From Gammaproteobacteria bacterium (GTDB lineage Bacteria > Pseudomonadota > Gammaproteobacteria > GRL18): a stretch of 52,439 nt of DNA. This document shows, in pieces, positions 1 through 6,765 of this stretch (position 1 is the stretch's first letter; every line of letters starts with the position of its first letter). The stretch lies in assembly GCA_016744375.1 (NCBI GenBank), contig JADGEM010000029.1, positions 1-52,439 on the forward strand. Direction: 5' to 3'. A program made the translations under genes and the position numbers. The notes under the pieces were generated by a model, which did not search any database, was not told the origin of the DNA, and saw nothing but the letters and a program-made list of their open reading frames with translations.

Positions 1-2
1 TC

Positions 3-254
3 TTAAGTCGATATAAAATTGATCATTAATGATCCCAAATAGATCAAATCAGATCGATTGAGAAAAATTTTAACTCCAAACTTAAGTAATGATAACATGG
101 TGTATTTTTTATCATTCCATACACGACGACTTTTATGAAACCTCCTAAATGTGTGATAAGAATCCATAACCTTTTCAACTTCTGTAATTATTTGCTCAGA
201 TTCAGCTTGAATATCTTGTAAAATTTTTTTTATACCAAAACCAGTATCATTCAT
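3..254 (-). CDS. Small hypothetical protein (83 aa)
   Basis: An 83-residue open frame starting at an ATG preceded by a good ribosome binding site (GGAGA, 6 nt upstream), which is why I accept it. The N-terminal half is predicted helical and acidic (KKILQDIQAESEQIITEVEK); the C-terminal half is basic and hydrophobic. I recognise no family. It lies in the AT-rich mobile-element end and is convergent to nothing nearby. It may be an accessory gene of that element. It could be a shortened remnant of a larger protein. Confidence 0.5.
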   Translation of the reverse strand: MNDTGFGIKKILQDIQAESEQIITEVEKVMDSYHTFRRFHKSRRVWNDKKYTMLSLLKFGVKIFLNRSDLIYLGSLMINFIST

Positions 255-760
255 TTATGTTCTCCATTTATCAGTGGGTACAATACTAACTAGTGTCCCC
301 ATATTTTTATTGGGTCCCTCATTAAAATAACGAGCTGGGTTCATAGTGCCCCCACCCTGAGAAAATGGGGACACTAAATATGCCCTATTAAATTTATGAA
401 AAGTAATCTTTCTGGATTAGAAATTAATATTTATAAAAGCAGAAACAATTAATTGAATACACTATAGGTACCAACACTTCTTTTCATATTTCTATTTTAA
501 GTTAATCATATATTTCTATTCCCTAATGGTTGCACCATTTTTTACGTTTCATAGAACTTCCTTTAATTTCTAAAACATAAAACAACTATTTAAATCAGTT
601 ATCATCATTTCAAATTTAATTTATAAACATCAAAGAGCAGATCATCGCTATAAGCGCACAAAAAGTGTGTTTGAGGCAACTATAGACTTATTGAAATTCG
701 GTATCATAGTTTCATCGTAATCATGTATTACATTTAAAAATTATCACAACAGGAGAATTT
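255..760. other. AT-rich non-coding stretch of the mobile element
   Basis: No convincing gene on either strand. It contains the 11-bp inverted repeat described separately (291-301 and 366-376). The promoter of the gene at 761 should be in its right end, but I could not pick a clear -35/-10 pair. Confidence 0.5.
291..376. repeat. 11-bp inverted repeat, 64 bp apart
   Basis: TAGTGTCCCCA at 291-301 is exactly reverse-complementary to TGGGGACACTA at 366-376. The enclosed 64 bp contain further G/C-rich short blocks in otherwise AT-rich DNA. The arrangement resembles the ends of a miniature inverted-repeat element or a degenerate transposon remnant. No target-site duplication was identified. Confidence 0.5.
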
Positions 761-1036
761 ATGAAAAGCCTACATTTAAAAGTTCGAGTCGATGAATATT
801 CCCATCCACATTTGTATTGGTTATTAAAGGAGGAGTCTGACAAAGAGGCACAAGCGATTTCATTGATAGGATTAGGACAATATTATTTGGAGTTGATGGA
901 TGAACTCAATCGAGCAATTCCATCTGACCTTTTAGATAAAATTTTTAAAGAATCAATGAAATCTTGCAAAGACGAATTACTTGTTTCGCATATAATTCAG
1001 TATGTTGAAAAATCATTAAATAAATACCAATTCTAG
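761..1036 (+). CDS. Small hypothetical protein, possible ribbon-helix-helix fold (91 aa)
   Basis: The ATG follows a strong ribosome binding site (AGGAGA, 5-6 nt spacing). The protein opens with an alternating strand-like segment (SLHLKVRV) followed by helical acidic sequence. That layout is seen in small ribbon-helix-helix DNA-binding proteins of plasmids and integrative elements, but the match is only by shape. A strong hairpin (1054-1091) follows the stop. Function unknown; a role in copy control or partition of the element is a guess. Confidence 0.5.
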   Translation: MKSLHLKVRVDEYSHPHLYWLLKEESDKEAQAISLIGLGQYYLELMDELNRAIPSDLLDKIFKESMKSCKDELLVSHIIQYVEKSLNKYQF

Positions 1037-1053
1037 AAAGTCATGTAAAAAAG

Positions 1054-1091
1054 CCTGGTTATGGCCACACAATAGTGGCTATAACAACAGG
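1054..1091. other. Strong imperfect hairpin
   Basis: GTTATGGCCAC (1058-1068) pairs with GTGGCTATAAC (1075-1085) across a 6-nt loop, with one G-T pair. The stem extends through CCTG/CAGG with a 2-nt bulge. There is no T run, so a classic intrinsic terminator is unlikely. Confidence 0.55.
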
Positions 1092-1351
1092 TTCCCTCTC
1101 ACCATAATAACCACTCCTAAGTAATGGATGTTGGATGCATCTTTTATTCATATACACTTCCTGGATCGAATCATTTTTGACATATATTTAAGCCAAACAA
1201 CAATAAAACTGTATGAATTTTGACCTTCTCATACAAGTCAATTAAAAAAAACAAAAAAGTGTCAAAAAATCCAAACAATAAAAATCATCATTTTCCCCTT
1301 CAATTTCAGACACTTAAAAAATTAAACGTCTCACTCGTTACGTACGGCATG

Positions 1352-1376
1352 TGGGACGCACAAATCGTGCGTCCCA
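1352..1376. promoter_or_regulatory. Perfect 10-bp inverted repeat upstream of the AlpA-like gene
   Basis: TGGGACGCAC and GTGCGTCCCA flank a 5-nt spacer. The repeat is G/C-rich in AT-rich surroundings, about 70 bp upstream of the AlpA-like start. It could be an operator, an iteron-like site or a transcript hairpin. No T tract follows. Confidence 0.5.
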
Positions 1377-1444
1377 GTGAAGTAAAGACATTTTTAAATA
1401 CCTCAAAATGTATCCAAATCAACTATAAACGACAAGGATATACA

Positions 1445-1663
1445 ATGTTACGAGAAAAAAAATCATCAACAGAAACAGCTTATTATTTACGTTATTCAGA
1501 AAACACTTTACGAAAAAGCAGAGGAACAGGTCAACTGGGTGGTAGAAAAGCTCCTCCATACATAAAGATTGGAGGCAGAATTTTTTACGAGGTGACAGAT
1601 TTAGATAATTGGATAAATAGCTTTTGCTCACAAGAAAATACAGGAAAAAATTTTAAAGAGTAA
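1445..1663 (+). CDS. AlpA/excisionase-like small DNA-binding protein (72 aa)
   Basis: I start this gene at ATG 1445, which has AAGGA 8 nt upstream; the frame is open further upstream but that part is low-complexity and looks non-coding. The protein reads as a short winged or MerR-type helix-turn-helix: STETAYYLRYSENTLRKSR, then a GGRKAPPYIKIGGRIFY segment and DLDNWINS. That pattern (tail reading 'Y..DL..WI') is typical of AlpA and phage excisionase/regulator proteins. It sits just upstream of the replication genes and probably regulates or assists excision or replication. Family assignment is by motif only. Confidence 0.7.
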   Translation: MLREKKSSTETAYYLRYSENTLRKSRGTGQLGGRKAPPYIKIGGRIFYEVTDLDNWINSFCSQENTGKNFKE

Positions 1664-1725
1664 TAGTCAAATATTATAAAACTGCACTGGCCATAATAAA
1701 AACATAAATTATTTAGGAACAAAAA

Positions 1726-2727
1726 ATGAGATATCCCTGGTTTAAGCTTTACCCCAAACTCTGGTTATTAAATCAAAAAGTCATGAAATTGACATATGAA
1801 GAGCGAGGTATTTATTTTCAACTACTAGTCTTACTGTGGGAAATGGACAAAGAATGCACCCTATTAGATGATGACATTTTCATTGCCCAACTGCTATCAA
1901 TAAGAGTAGGAAAATGGAAAAAACTTCGTTCAGTATTAATTGAAGGTTCTAATCCCGTACTATTTGTCAAAAATGGCATGATTTATAATAAAAGATTAAC
2001 TTCTGAATATTTTGACGCAAGAAAAAGATCAGAAAATGGAAAATATGCTTCTGATATGAAAAAAATGAAGAAAAATAAAACAAGAATCGAGGGGAGTATA
2101 GACAAAAACTCTATAAATAATGATGTTTGTACAAAAAAAAGTAAGAAAAAACCTTCAGAAGAAAACGTTAACACTTTGAAAAATAAAGAATATAGTTTAA
2201 CGACAGTTAAGCCAGAGGTTACCTATAAAGATAAAGATAAAGATAAAGATAAAGATAAAGAAATAAATAATACAACTGAAGATACACCCACATCTACCTC
2301 AGTCCAAAAACAATCAGAAACCGTAAAGAAAATTTTTACTTTTTGGAAAAAAATAATGAACCATCCAAAAGCAAAGTTGGACCCCAAAAGATCTAAAGCA
2401 ATTTCAGCTCGACTAATGGACGGTTACACAGAAGAGGACATAAAAAAAGCAATTCTGGGTTGCAAAAAAAATCCCTTTAATATGGGTCAAAATGATAACA
2501 ATCAAATTTACGATGATATAGAGCTAATATGTCGTGATGTAATAAAGCTCGAAAAATATTTGAACTATAATCCAACAACCAATATTCATAAAAACTCTTT
2601 ATTAGAAAAGCAATTTGGTATTAAAACGACTGTTTTCTTGAACAAAGATCAACAGAAAGTGCAGGGGAATATTAATTCTGGAGATGAATTTCTTGCTCAA
2701 ATTGGAGAAATTAAAAATGATCAATGA
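1726..2727 (+). CDS. DUF1376-family phage/ICE replication protein (333 aa)
   Basis: The N-terminus (residues 1-100) has the DUF1376 (YdaU-type) signature: WFKLYPKLWL, then LTYEERGIYFQLLVLLWE. A lysine-rich linker follows, including a KD dipeptide repeat from a DNA hexamer repeat. The C-terminal part (about 195-285) resembles conserved phage replication C-terminal domains: FWKKIMNHPKAKLDPKRSKAI, then GCKKNPFNMGQNDN. Such proteins act as replication initiators or helicase-recruiting proteins in prophages. The stop overlaps the start of the next gene by 11 bp, so the two are probably translated together as an initiator/loader pair. Confidence 0.8.
   Translation: MRYPWFKLYPKLWLLNQKVMKLTYEERGIYFQLLVLLWEMDKECTLLDDDIFIAQLLSIRVGKWKKLRSVLIEGSNPVLFVKNGMIYNKRLTSEYFDARKRSENGKYASDMKKMKKNKTRIEGSIDKNSINNDVCTKKSKKKPSEENVNTLKNKEYSLTTVKPEVTYKDKDKDKDKDKEINNTTEDTPTSTSVQKQSETVKKIFTFWKKIMNHPKAKLDPKRSKAISARLMDGYTEEDIKKAILGCKKNPFNMGQNDNNQIYDDIELICRDVIKLEKYLNYNPTTNIHKNSLLEKQFGIKTTVFLNKDQQKVQGNINSGDEFLAQIGEIKNDQ
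2225..2260 (+). repeat. Six tandem copies of the hexamer ATAAAG inside the replication gene
   Basis: Six perfect head-to-tail copies encode a Lys-Asp repeat in the linker of the DUF1376 protein. The unit is a multiple of three, so gain or loss of copies keeps the frame and would only change linker length. Confidence 0.85.
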
Positions 2728-3349
2728 TCACGCAAAAATATTTAAAGATATGATGATCAGTACGGCTGAAATATATAATCGAAGTATAAGTCCTGGACTT
2801 ATTAATATATATTGGCGATCACTGGAACAGTACAGTATTAATGAAGTAATTAATGCATTTGAACGACACCTTTCAAATCCAGACAATGGAATGTTTATGC
2901 CTAAACCTGCAGATATCATTCGTCTATTGGAAGGTACGAGTCTAACAAATGCAATGCTAGCCTGGTCCAAAGTGGAAAAAGCAATTCATCAAATTGGTCC
3001 TCATAAATCCATTGTGTTTGATGATCCAATTATTCATCAAGTTTTGGATGATATGGGAGGGTGGATAGATTTATGTAGCCACAATCAGAAAGAAATGGAG
3101 TTTAAAAGTAATGAATTTACTAAACGTTTCATAAGCTTAAAAACTTCACCTCGTGATTATTATGTAAAAAGTTTAAAAGGTTTGGCTGATGTGCATAACA
3201 ATGCTGAAGGATTTGCATCATCATCACCATATCTATTCGGTAACAAAGAAAAAGCTGAGCAGGTATATATTGGTGGTCATAAAAATATTTCTGAAATACA
3301 TCAATTAACAAAAAAATTAAAAATTACTTCTACTACAGTAAATAAATAA
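2717..3349 (+). CDS. Replication-partner protein of the mobile element, DUF6475-like (210 aa)
   Basis: ATG 2717 is chosen because GGAG lies about 9 nt upstream and it overlaps the preceding stop by 11 bp. The N-terminal third (SPGLINIYWRSLEQYSINEVINAFERHLSNPDNGMFMP followed by KPADIIRLLEG) has the helical pattern of phage proteins encoded directly after replication initiators, where P-like helicase loaders sit. The rest includes WSKVEKAI and GGWIDLC segments common in that group. I assign it to replication by context and general resemblance. No ATPase motif is visible, so a structural loader or adaptor is more likely than an enzyme. Confidence 0.6.
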   Translation: MINDHAKIFKDMMISTAEIYNRSISPGLINIYWRSLEQYSINEVINAFERHLSNPDNGMFMPKPADIIRLLEGTSLTNAMLAWSKVEKAIHQIGPHKSIVFDDPIIHQVLDDMGGWIDLCSHNQKEMEFKSNEFTKRFISLKTSPRDYYVKSLKGLADVHNNAEGFASSSPYLFGNKEKAEQVYIGGHKNISEIHQLTKKLKITSTTVNK

Positions 3350-3382
3350 GAATATCTCTTCACGTTACTTAAAATGTTATAA

Positions 3383-3583
3383 GCGACAACTTATCTTGAC
3401 ATAGAGGGAATAGGTTTTCACGTTCGCAGGAATACGCTGCAAGCGGCATGGAATAATAACCTAAATAATTTAGCTATACAGTTTGTTATAGGAGATAGAG
3501 ATAAAACCATCGCTATTTATAATGAAGCCTGTGTGAGGACCAGCAAAAACAGCATTGCAAAAGAGAAAACTATTTTCACTTAA
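3383..3583 (+). pseudogene. 66-codon open fragment without a start codon
   Basis: Directly after an in-frame TAA (3380-3382), an open frame runs to a TAA at 3581-3583 with coding-like composition (IGFHVRRNTLQAAW and FVIGDRDKTIAIYNEA are representative segments). It has no ATG, GTG or TTG near its beginning and no ribosome binding site. It is better in GC than its surroundings. I read it as the C-terminal remnant of a gene broken by rearrangement at the element end. I cannot name the parent family. Confidence 0.35.
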
Positions 3584-3637
3584 TTTATTGATTTTTATAC
3601 GAATAATAAAGATAGAACGGGTATTTTAACTTTAACT

Positions 3638-3683
3638 CACCAGCACCCCATGCTGGTGCGCTACCAGGCTGCGCTATGCCCCG
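3638..3683 (-). pseudogene. Truncated tRNA-Pro(GGG): 5' half only
   Basis: Read on the minus strand from 3683, this is a textbook tRNA-Pro: acceptor 5' strand CGGGGCA, D arm GCGC/GCGC, anticodon stem CCAGC/GCTGG with loop ATGGGGT (anticodon GGG). After position 46 the sequence departs from any tRNA: no paired T stem, no 3' acceptor strand TGCCCCG and no CCA. The intact promoter is upstream. The break at the end of the anticodon arm marks an insertion or deletion junction with the element on the left. It cannot fold as a full tRNA, so proline CCC codons must be read by another tRNA, for example the UGG isoacceptor. Confidence 0.8.
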
Positions 3684-3729
3684 ACTGAAGAAAGATATCT
3701 GGAAACAGATATCCTGTTTGTTGGCGCAC

Positions 3730-3758
3730 ATTATAAACACAGACAAGCCCCATATCAA
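3730..3758 (-). promoter_or_regulatory. Promoter of the truncated tRNA-Pro gene
   Basis: On the minus strand TTGATA (3758-3753) and TATAAT (3735-3730) are 17 bp apart, followed by a G/C-rich discriminator (GTGCGCC). This is a near-consensus sigma-70 promoter of the stable-RNA type. It now drives only a tRNA fragment and then the mobile-element end. Confidence 0.75.
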
Positions 3759-3800
3759 GCGGTTTGTACCTGCTATCACAATATTTATCAGCCTTTCAGT

Positions 3801-3824
3801 TAGCTCCAATCATTTTGACTAATC
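3801..3824. repeat. 24-bp direct repeat, left copy
   Basis: These 24 bases are identical, same strand, to 11246-11269, with TAGCTCC at the start and GACTAATC at the end. The copy overlaps a 14-bp palindrome (3819-3832, CTAATCT/AGATTAG). It sits between the nadE remnant and the tRNA-Pro promoter. Together the two copies bracket the NAD/kinase cluster. Confidence 0.85.
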
Positions 3825-3836
3825 TAGATTAGCCAT

Positions 3837-4043
3837 TCACCCTAATGTCACTGAACCTACACCACCTGAAATCCCCAGTACAAAACCTCGTTGTCCTGAA
3901 TTAATTAATTGTTCTTTCATAAAAAAAATCCACTGCCTGATCTCAGCTGATTGATTAATCTCTGACTCAACCCGCATTTGAGATACAATTTCTTTTTACA
4001 TCTCCGACTTTTTTTGTATTACCACAGCATTTGAATTTTTCAT
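3837..4043 (-). pseudogene. nadE: nadE (NAD synthetase) N-terminal remnant
   Basis: After ATG 4043 (GAGGG 7 nt upstream) the frame reads MKNSNAVVIQKKSEM, then a TAA at 3996-3998. It continues in the same frame as an NAD synthetase N-terminus: EINQSAEIRQWIFFMKEQL, then GFVLGISGGVGS, ending in a TGA at 3837. The ATP-pyrophosphatase loop SGGxDS is present but its Asp is Gly, and about three quarters of the enzyme is missing. It is 37 bp downstream of nrtR on the same strand, so it was once the last gene of this NAD unit. A functional nadE must exist elsewhere. Confidence 0.75.
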
Positions 4044-4080
4044 GATCAAACCCTCTTTTTTAAATTAGCCAGTCTTTGTG

Positions 4081-4797
4081 TTAGTTTCTGGCATATAAAC
4101 CTCTTGGAAAAAAGAGTGATTTTTCTACCCCTTTTTTCATTTTATATAACACAGCTTTTTTGAAACCTTTATCTGATTTCTTACCTGTATCAATTAGAAA
4201 ATCGGCTTTTTTAATTGAGCGTCTAAAAAAGGTCTTATCTAATTTACATCCCATAATTAGCTCATAGACCGCCATCATGTCGGGTAATGTAAACTCATTG
4301 CCCAGTAAATGAGCAGCAATTGGACTGTACTCTAATTTAGCCTGAATACGACTCAAGGCCATCTTTATAATATCGCCATGATCAAAAGCCAGTTTTCTAG
4401 GCACCCTGTTTTGTACACTTTTCCACTTTGTCTCTGAAACACCATCTCCCGCGATCAGATCTACTTTGTCATAAGGCATTAATGCAAAATAAGCCACGCT
4501 GGTTACCCACCCTCTTGGATCGCGTTTTTCATCACCAAAGGTATACAACTGTTCCAGATAATTCGCTTTAGCTCCAGTTTCTTCAACTAATCGACGATTC
4601 GCAATATCAATTAATGATTTATCAATACCAATCTTTCGAAATCCACCAGGTAAAGCCCAATGATCTTTAAATGGATCATGCGCTCTATTAACCAGCAAAA
4701 CTTTTAGTTCATCTTCATGAACCGTAAAGATCACAATATCTGCTGAAAGCGAAGTGTCATATTTAATTGCTGCATCATCTATATTATTGTTACCCAT
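4081..4797 (-). CDS. nrtR: NrtR: Nudix-related transcriptional regulator of NAD metabolism (238 aa)
   Basis: An N-terminal Nudix-like domain (about 15-150: DIVIFTVHEDELKVLLVNR, WALPGGF, RRLVEETGA) is followed by a C-terminal winged helix (TLPDMMAVYELIMG; DKTFFRRSIKK). This is the NrtR architecture; the family represses NAD genes and senses ADP-ribose or related nucleotides. The Nudix box is degenerate (RE is RR), fitting a sensor rather than a hydrolase. I choose ATG 4797 (GGAAG 6 nt upstream) over a TTG at 4851 without a site. The start overlaps the decayed zinc-ribbon frame by 8 bp. The operator at 5042-5058 suggests self-regulation. Confidence 0.88.
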   Translation of the reverse strand: MGNNNIDDAAIKYDTSLSADIVIFTVHEDELKVLLVNRAHDPFKDHWALPGGFRKIGIDKSLIDIANRRLVEETGAKANYLEQLYTFGDEKRDPRGWVTSVAYFALMPYDKVDLIAGDGVSETKWKSVQNRVPRKLAFDHGDIIKMALSRIQAKLEYSPIAAHLLGNEFTLPDMMAVYELIMGCKLDKTFFRRSIKKADFLIDTGKKSDKGFKKAVLYKMKKGVEKSLFFPRGLYARN

Positions 4798-4998
4798 GAT
4801 ATTCTTCCAAATTAATGTCACTTGATTTGCCAATGACTTTTTTACAATCAAAGCAGGTGATATTTTTATTTTTTGCTAACATTTTTCCTGGAACATCCAA
4901 CACCTTTTTATCAAAAGATAGGGTTTCTGTATGCCGAGGGTTGATACCATCAGGAATTCAGTAATACTTCCACATTTGGGACGTTTATCTGGGAGCAT
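4790..4998 (-). pseudogene. Frameshifted small zinc-ribbon gene upstream of nrtR
   Basis: From ATG 4998 the frame reads MLPDKRPKCGSITEF. One missing base near 4951-4953 moves the rest to another frame: DGINPRHTETLSFDKK, then NITCFDCKKVIGKSSD, with a stop at 4790. The two parts resemble one zinc ribbon of about 70 residues with two Cys pairs (CPxCG and CFDC), in which the first Cys is now Arg (CGT for TGT). The stop overlaps the nrtR start by 8 bp, as in a coupled operon gene. Programmed frameshifting is possible, but the Cys loss favours decay. Confidence 0.5.
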
Positions 4999-5041
4999 CT
5001 TTCTCTCTATCCTTTTAACAAAACTATTAACCTTTCCATCT

Positions 5042-5075
5042 AGTAGTATCTTACTACCAACTAAGTGGAATGCAA
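5042..5075 (-). promoter_or_regulatory. NrtR operator and promoter of the zinc-ribbon/nrtR unit
   Basis: AGTAGTATCTTACTACC (5042-5058) is one base off the palindrome AGTAGTANNNTACTACT found three more times in this cluster. On the minus strand TTGCAT (5075-5070) and TAAGAT (5053-5048) are 16 bp apart, so the operator covers the -10 region. The -35 lies in the last codons of the kinase gene. This implies a second, autoregulated transcription start for nrtR. Confidence 0.7.
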
Positions 5076-6743
5076 GCTCATTGTGAACAACCTTTCATCA
5101 ACTGTAAATGCCACTCTGCCTGCATCATTAGCCAGTCTCATATAGCTGTGAATTTGCGGATCTTCAACCAATTTTACAGCGTCACTAAAAGGTTCAGATG
5201 AAGTAATTTCAATTAGATTATCACTGGATAAATACACCACGATCCCTTTATCCAAAACGGTAAAATTAATGGTCTGATCAACATCGGAACGAAACTCAAT
5301 ATCATAATTCAAATAATTGTGTGAGAAACGAACTCTAGCCTGAGTATAATTACCTTTCTTATCAGCTAAATTCATTACTGCCACACCTTGTTCATATTTT
5401 GCTTCAACAATGGTATAGGGATCTAACTCATTAATCGCCATTATTGGCATAATGCCTGATGCAACAGGAATTAGAAGATGCGTTTTACCTAAAATATTCT
5501 GAACAACCAAGCCATCAAATACTTCTGTGGCATGAGGCAATACTTTTCTGACCATTCCAGGTGCAACGATTAACTTATCGCCCATAGTGATTATTTGAAT
5601 TTCCATGAGGTCACTGCCATTTAGGACATAAGGAATATTTTTCTCAACAAATATTTTTTTAGCCTTAATCAATGTTTCATTTACAATCTCTCCACTGTCA
5701 TTCAATACCGTCAATAAATCATTACAAATCTTAAGAAAAAGAGGTTCAGTCTTATTATTAAGAACCATTGCTTTGACTTTTTCAGGAATGTCATAATGTG
5801 AGGATCCAATAAATAACTCATTACCTGCTCGTATCACTCTTTGACCATTAATCGTATTAAATCGTTTAATCAACGAATCAAACATCCCTATTTCTTTTAT
5901 TTGTACCTTGTCACCATTTTTGATTTCTCGACGATTGATCATTGAAACAATCTGTATATTACCCGTTGGCGGTTCTATTCTTTCACCCCGTTCAAACAAT
6001 GCTTCAAACCAGTTCATCCATTCTTTGGGGATCGTTGAAAAATCACGAACTGAAGAAGGGTATTTAATATCTGAGTTAAGCACGGATATTCCAGCTAAAA
6101 TTCGTGTCTCAAAATCTTTTTTCAAACCACTTTTACTACGACCTTTAAATGGGTGAATTCCTGTAAACAGTTGAAAAGCGATAATCGCAAATGAAAACCA
6201 ATCACTTTTAGTATTAAATGTCTGCTGTGTGTAATCCCTTATGCTAGGCATAATAGCTGTAGCCGAATACCCTGGTGTCTGAAATGAATCAACATCTATA
6301 AAATAAGCCTTGGATGATTTTGCATCCGTCAAATAGTTAAATTCATTGCCATCAATTTGTAGAAATCCACTTTTATGAATGTATTGAATTGTTTCCTGCA
6401 TCGATTTAATCAAAGTAAAGACTTTTTCAGTGGTGATCCCATTTGCCTGCCAATAGGAACTGGTAAATAAACGGGCCAATGGTACCGGATCATTAACTCG
6501 ACTCATCATAAAACCAATTCTTTGTTGCTGATCATTAAACACCGAACCTGTTGGACGAATAATATTTGATCGATCCAAATGCTGCAGCTCCTCCAATTTT
6601 CCAACTGAGATCACTTTGTGTTTATCGATATAAATTTTAAAGACATTTTGTTTGTCGACATATAACTTACCTTCACCACCTTCCGCTAAAAAATTATCCT
6701 GATTCAGTGTGATTACACGTCCCTTATTGTCAAATATCTTCAT
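5061..6743 (-). CDS. Atypical Ser/Thr protein kinase, YegI-like (560 aa)
   Basis: Kinase domain about 1-265: glycine loop LAEGGEGKLY, ATP lysine K36 (VFKIYI), catalytic Asp D131 with Asn N136 (QIDGNEFNYL, replacing the usual HRD...N), metal Asp D150 (FIDVDSFQ, replacing DFG), and an F helix (SDWFSFAIIAFQLFTG). The DVDS form is seen in YegI-type kinases that travel with a PP2C phosphatase and a vWA protein, exactly as here. Residues about 270-560 are strand-rich, perhaps a beta-propeller-like sensor. No membrane segment is visible. Start ATG 6743 has GGGAGG upstream. Active kinase is likely but unproven given the missing HRD His. Confidence 0.82.
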   Translation of the reverse strand: MKIFDNKGRVITLNQDNFLAEGGEGKLYVDKQNVFKIYIDKHKVISVGKLEELQHLDRSNIIRPTGSVFNDQQQRIGFMMSRVNDPVPLARLFTSSYWQANGITTEKVFTLIKSMQETIQYIHKSGFLQIDGNEFNYLTDAKSSKAYFIDVDSFQTPGYSATAIMPSIRDYTQQTFNTKSDWFSFAIIAFQLFTGIHPFKGRSKSGLKKDFETRILAGISVLNSDIKYPSSVRDFSTIPKEWMNWFEALFERGERIEPPTGNIQIVSMINRREIKNGDKVQIKEIGMFDSLIKRFNTINGQRVIRAGNELFIGSSHYDIPEKVKAMVLNNKTEPLFLKICNDLLTVLNDSGEIVNETLIKAKKIFVEKNIPYVLNGSDLMEIQIITMGDKLIVAPGMVRKVLPHATEVFDGLVVQNILGKTHLLIPVASGIMPIMAINELDPYTIVEAKYEQGVAVMNLADKKGNYTQARVRFSHNYLNYDIEFRSDVDQTINFTVLDKGIVVYLSSDNLIEITSSEPFSDAVKLVEDPQIHSYMRLANDAGRVAFTVDERLFTMSLHST

Positions 6744-6765
6744 ATCACACCTCCCAGATTATCTT

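Larger units (their letters stand above)
1037..1444. other. Non-coding region with two strong hairpins
   Basis: About 400 bp between the 91-aa gene and the AlpA-like gene. It contains the hairpins at 1054-1091 and 1352-1376 and several AT tracts. No credible gene is seen. In a mobile element, such a hairpin-rich gap next to replication genes is a plausible origin or control region; this is inference. Confidence 0.45.
1..3637. mobile_element. Right end of an integrated mobile element (partial)
   Basis: This stretch is clearly more AT-rich than the rest. It holds phage or ICE-type genes (AlpA-like DNA-binding protein, DUF1376 replication protein with a partner protein), two long hairpins and orphan small genes. 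It ends exactly where a tRNA-Pro gene on the minus strand loses its 3' half, at about 3637/3638. tRNA genes are standard integration targets, so I infer an integrated element whose other end and integrase lie left of the window. No integrase gene is visible here, so the boundary rests on the tRNA break and composition. Confidence 0.55.

Noticed and set aside
1165-1185. Third copy of the 24-bp repeat
   Set aside because: The similar segment around ATCATTTTTGACAT has several mismatches and may be chance.
3585-3809. A 74-codon minus-strand open frame over the tRNA-Pro region
   Set aside because: It runs through the tRNA fragment and its promoter, and its peptide (for example PGSAPAWGAGELK) is the translation of tRNA sequence, not a protein.
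4798-4851. Longer nrtR start at TTG 4851
   Set aside because: No ribosome binding site, and the extra 18 residues overlap the decayed zinc-ribbon frame; ATG 4797 has GGAAG at good spacing.
5908-6156. Plus-strand 82-codon frame opposite the kinase gene
   Set aside because: Antisense shadow of a conserved domain, no start signals.
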